Source of the DNA: Muribaculaceae bacterium
GTDB lineage: Bacteria > Bacteroidota > Bacteroidia > Bacteroidales > Muribaculaceae
NCBI GenBank assembly: GCA_029059965.1
Contig: JAIDUY010000380.1
Span: 1-15,614 of the forward strand
Length of the DNA: 15,614 nucleotides
Direction: 5' to 3'
In this document: positions 13,207 through 15,614 of the stretch, one piece after another
Layout of the letters: each line of letters starts with the position of its first letter
How positions within the stretch are numbered: the first letter of the stretch is position 1
Program-made: the position numbers and the translations under genes
The notes under the pieces: generated by a model
The model's input: the letters and a program-made list of their open reading frames with translations, nothing else
Databases searched by the model: none
Told to the model about the DNA's origin: nothing

Positions 13207-15614
13207 TTACTTAACCCATTTGAGGGTGCTAATGTTCGCGCCATGTACGCGGATGATGTAGCATCCGGCGGGCAATGCGCTCATGTCGAGCTCGGTGCAG
13301 GCTGCGGCGGAGAGTGCCGCACGCCCGGCGATGTCGAACACTTCGACGTCGGCGGAGCTTGCGAGGCGTAGCACGCCGGCGGCATCGACATAGGGGTCGG
13401 CCGCTGCTTCGGGAGCCGTCAGACCGGCCTCTCCGGAGTAGACAAAGCTGCGTACGGGGCTATACTCGGTATAGGACAGCGCGTTGGAGCCCTGGAGGCT
13501 GTAAGCGCCGCGGGCGCGGACGTAGTAGGTCGTGCCGGCGGTGAGGTTCTTCGAGGATATGCGCACCTCGCCTGCGGGGACTGTCTCGGTGGCGAAGTTG
13601 GACAGCAGTCCGCGGAAGCTGCTGCGGACGGGGAAGGACTGCGAAGCGGATACTTCGACGGTGACGCTCGTAAGGCCCTCCCAGGCTTCGACGGCGAAGG
13701 TGTCGTTGGTATTCACCACCTGGCCGTCGGCAGCGGGATTGAGGAGCACGGGAGCGGCATAGTCGGTGCGGTCGGCCGTGGCGAAGGCACGGACGTCGCT
13801 GGTGCCGGAGACGTCGCCGCGGGTGGCGGTGACGCGGGCAAAGTACTGCTTGCCGGAGACGAGGGTGCGGGCGGGCACTGTGAGCGTGGTCGCGGTGCTT
13901 GTTCCGGTGAATACGATGTTGTCGAACGAGGTCGAAGTGGCAAGTTCGACGGTGTAGGTAGCGCCTTCGTCTGCCGCCGTCCATGAGATGACGGGCTGCA
14001 GGGCGCAGTCGCTGTCGCCTGCTGCGGGCGAAGTGATGCTGACCTTGGAGGCCACGAAAGATGCGGGTTCGCTCTGCACTGTGGTGTGGTCGGGGGCGTA
14101 GGCCACGACGCGCCACCAGTATTCAGCGCCGGTCTCGAGGTCGGCGATATGGCTCGAGGCTATGCGCTTGTCGGTGGTCTCGGCCATGCCGATGATGTCG
14201 GTGAACGCGGCGTCGGTGGCTATCTCGACGAGGTAGCGGGCCTTGCCGGGATGTGTCCATGCCAGGTCGCAGAGGAAGGGTGCGGGGCCTCCGGCAGAGG
14301 GCACGAGGGCAGAGGGAGCCACACCGTCGGCGAGTTGCTGCGTACCCTCGAAGCGGAAGGCGTGCAGGCGTCCGTAGCGGTCGTAGACGGCCACGCCGTA
14401 GGTCGCGGAGGCGTCGGCGCTGATGTCATACTCCTCGCTGTAGGTGACGGCCTTGAGGTATTCGGGCTGGAAGGCGAAGTCGGCGCTGCTCATCTCGCCG
14501 GGAATGGCGTAGACGGCGTAGCGGTGCGACTCGGCTGCTGACGAAGCCTGGGACCAGCTGATTTTCTCGCCGCTGCGGGTGACGGTGCCGACGTAGTAGT
14601 CGGTGCGTACGCCGCGCCAGGGGTGCATGGGAGCGAGGGCCGTGTAGGGGAATGTCTCGTCGTGGAGGATGTCGCCGAAGGTCTTGCGCTTGCCGTCGAT
14701 GCGCTCGCCGTAGTTGAGGTAGGCGCCGAGGTCGAAGAAGACCACGCCGCTCTCGTTGGGACGCACGTGCGAGCGCATGAAGTCAATCTGGCGCAGATAT
14801 TCGGCTGCCTTGCCCGAAGCCAGGCGGCTGCAGTCGACGCTGGTGTAGAGATGGCGTCCGAAGTGTGGCACGACCATGGAGTACCATTCGGTGAGCTTGT
14901 CGAAGTATTCGTGCCAGTAGATCTGGGGCGAGAGGAAGTCGAGCCAGCCATTGGAGAGCCACTTGACGGGGTCGGCATAGAGGCCTGTATAGTTCATGTC
15001 GCCGTAGGGGCCTGCGGGCAGACCGTAGTCGGCGATGTCGTCGGGCGAGATTCGTCCGGCGGGACCGATAGCGAACACAGCATAGGGTCGTGCGGCCTTG
15101 ACGGCGTCGCGTACGCCCTCGACCATCATATTGACGTTTTCACGTCGCCACGAGGCCTGGTCGAGCTTACCGTCTGCGGCCTTGTAGGCCTGCCACAGCG
15201 CGGCATCGGCCTCGAGGCCGATTGAGCTGTGGTAGAAGTAGTCGTCGAAAATCATGCCGTCGATATCGTAGTTGGTGGCGATTTCGGAACAGATGTCGAT
15301 GATACGCTGACGCACCTCGGGCAGGCCGGGGTTGAGGATAGACTGCTTTGAGGAGCTGAGCAGCCACTCGGGGTGTGAGTTTTCGTAGTTGCGCTCGCCT
15401 TCGCCGTAGTTGCCGCCCTGGGAGTAGCGGTAGGGATTTACCCACGCGTAGACCTCGATGCCGTGCTTGTGGGCGCATTCGACGAGGTAGCCGAAGGGGT
15501 CGTAGGCGGGAGTGCCGCCGCGTGTGCCGGCCACAGCCGCGGCATAGGGCTCGTAGCTTGAGGCGTATGTAGCGTCGCAGTGGGCACGCACGTGATAATA
15601 GATTGTGTTGATGC
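13207..15614 (-). CDS. GHL10-like (DUF187) glycoside-hydrolase-type protein, 5' end outside window
   Basis: The frame stays open to the window edge and reads INTIYYHVRAHCDATY, a conserved barrel strand, so the true start lies beyond 15614; the GTG at 15591 is not the start. About 800 codons are visible. The first 330 or so form the GHL10/DUF187 TIM barrel: YAWVNPYRY near 15440, IDGMIFDDYFYH near 15245 with the paired Asp of the active-site region, and FLSPQIYWHEYF near 14930. Three FN3-like domains follow (about 14280-14045, 14030-13770 and 13765-13440). The last 60 or so residues (VEVFDIAGRAAL, then LPAGCYIIRV and KWVK) resemble a type IX secretion sorting domain. It should be exported, and attached at the surface if a T9SS exists. 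The substrate is unknown; cell-wall or host glycans are both possible. Confidence 0.9.
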   Translation of the reverse strand, partial: INTIYYHVRAHCDATYASSYEPYAAAVAGTRGGTPAYDPFGYLVECAHKHGIEVYAWVNPYRYSQGGNYGEGERNYENSHPEWLLSSSKQSILNPGLPEVRQRIIDICSEIATNYDIDGMIFDDYFYHSSIGLEADAALWQAYKAADGKLDQASWRRENVNMMVEGVRDAVKAARPYAVFAIGPAGRISPDDIADYGLPAGPYGDMNYTGLYADPVKWLSNGWLDFLSPQIYWHEYFDKLTEWYSMVVPHFGRHLYTSVDCSRLASGKAAEYLRQIDFMRSHVRPNESGVVFFDLGAYLNYGERIDGKRKTFGDILHDETFPYTALAPMHPWRGVRTDYYVGTVTRSGEKISWSQASSAAESHRYAVYAIPGEMSSADFAFQPEYLKAVTYSEEYDISADASATYGVAVYDRYGRLHAFRFEGTQQLADGVAPSALVPSAGGPAPFLCDLAWTHPGKARYLVEIATDAAFTDIIGMAETTDKRIASSHIADLETGAEYWWRVVAYAPDHTTVQSEPASFVASKVSITSPAAGDSDCALQPVISWTAADEGATYTVELATSTSFDNIVFTGTSTATTLTVPARTLVSGKQYFARVTATRGDVSGTSDVRAFATADRTDYAAPVLLNPAADGQVVNTNDTFAVEAWEGLTSVTVEVSASQSFPVRSSFRGLLSNFATETVPAGEVRISSKNLTAGTTYYVRARGAYSLQGSNALSYTEYSPVRSFVYSGEAGLTAPEAAADPYVDAAGVLRLASSADVEVFDIAGRAALSAAACTELDMSALPAGCYIIRVHGANISTLKWVK

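Noticed and set aside
15589..15591. GTG as the start of the GHL10-like gene
   Set aside because: The frame continues upstream with a conserved barrel strand (INTIYYHV), and no signal peptide follows this GTG, so the gene is cut by the window edge.
1..15614. CRISPR array, tRNA or rRNA genes, insertion sequence or prophage
   Set aside because: No regularly spaced repeats, cloverleaf sequences, transposase or phage motifs could be found on either strand.

Overview
This GC-rich window looks like part of a Bacteroidales chromosome, from a gut lineage such as Muribaculaceae or a relative; the family is a guess. The evidence is the Bacteroidetes-type -7 promoter boxes (TAnnTTTG), starts without clear Shine-Dalgarno sequences, a T9SS-like C-terminal tail, a DUF2851 protein and a GYF_2-CD225 fusion. 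No phage, insertion sequence, CRISPR, tRNA or rRNA is visible. The longest gene-free stretch is 234 bases (2295-2528).

Layout. (1) 1-162: a hairpin and a good Bacteroidetes promoter. (2) 163-2294 (+): a two-gene unit of an unrecognised, extremely acidic, Gly/Ala-anchored protein and a secreted Sel1-repeat protein, closed by a strong terminator. (3) 10448-2529 (-): five tightly packed genes read leftward: lepA, an unrecognised 602-residue membrane protein, a secreted GH31 alpha-glucosidase-type enzyme, riboflavin synthase, and a DUF2851 protein. Gaps are 29, 42, 39 and 1 nt, so this is probably one operon mixing translation, membrane, glycan and cofactor functions. (4) 10449-10500: a short divergent promoter region built as a near-palindrome, with one -7 box per strand; the rightward transcript is predicted to be leaderless. 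(5) 10501-12623 (+): a MazG-type nucleotide pyrophosphohydrolase, deoxyribose-phosphate aldolase and a GYF_2-CD225 membrane protein. (6) 13123-12704 (-): a small lipoprotein of unknown function. (7) 15614-13207 (-): the 3' part of a secreted GHL10-like protein with FN3-like domains and a sorting-type tail; its 5' end lies outside the window.

How the genes fit together. The mazG-like/deoC pair could cooperate in deoxynucleotide clean-up: pyrophosphohydrolase makes dNMP, and deoxyribose 5-phosphate derived from deoxynucleosides is split by DeoC. The GH31 and GHL10-like proteins suggest glycan processing outside the cytoplasm. Three proteins (163-744, 6823-8631, 11895-12623) have no known role but share a design of a hydrophobic anchor joined to long acidic or Ala/Pro-rich low-complexity segments. 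The least ordinary signals are the acidic protein with no Lys or Arg in its last 147 residues, the symmetric lepA/mazG promoter, and the perfect hairpin with the ribE stop codon as its loop. I did not find a convincing complete new defence or mobile system.
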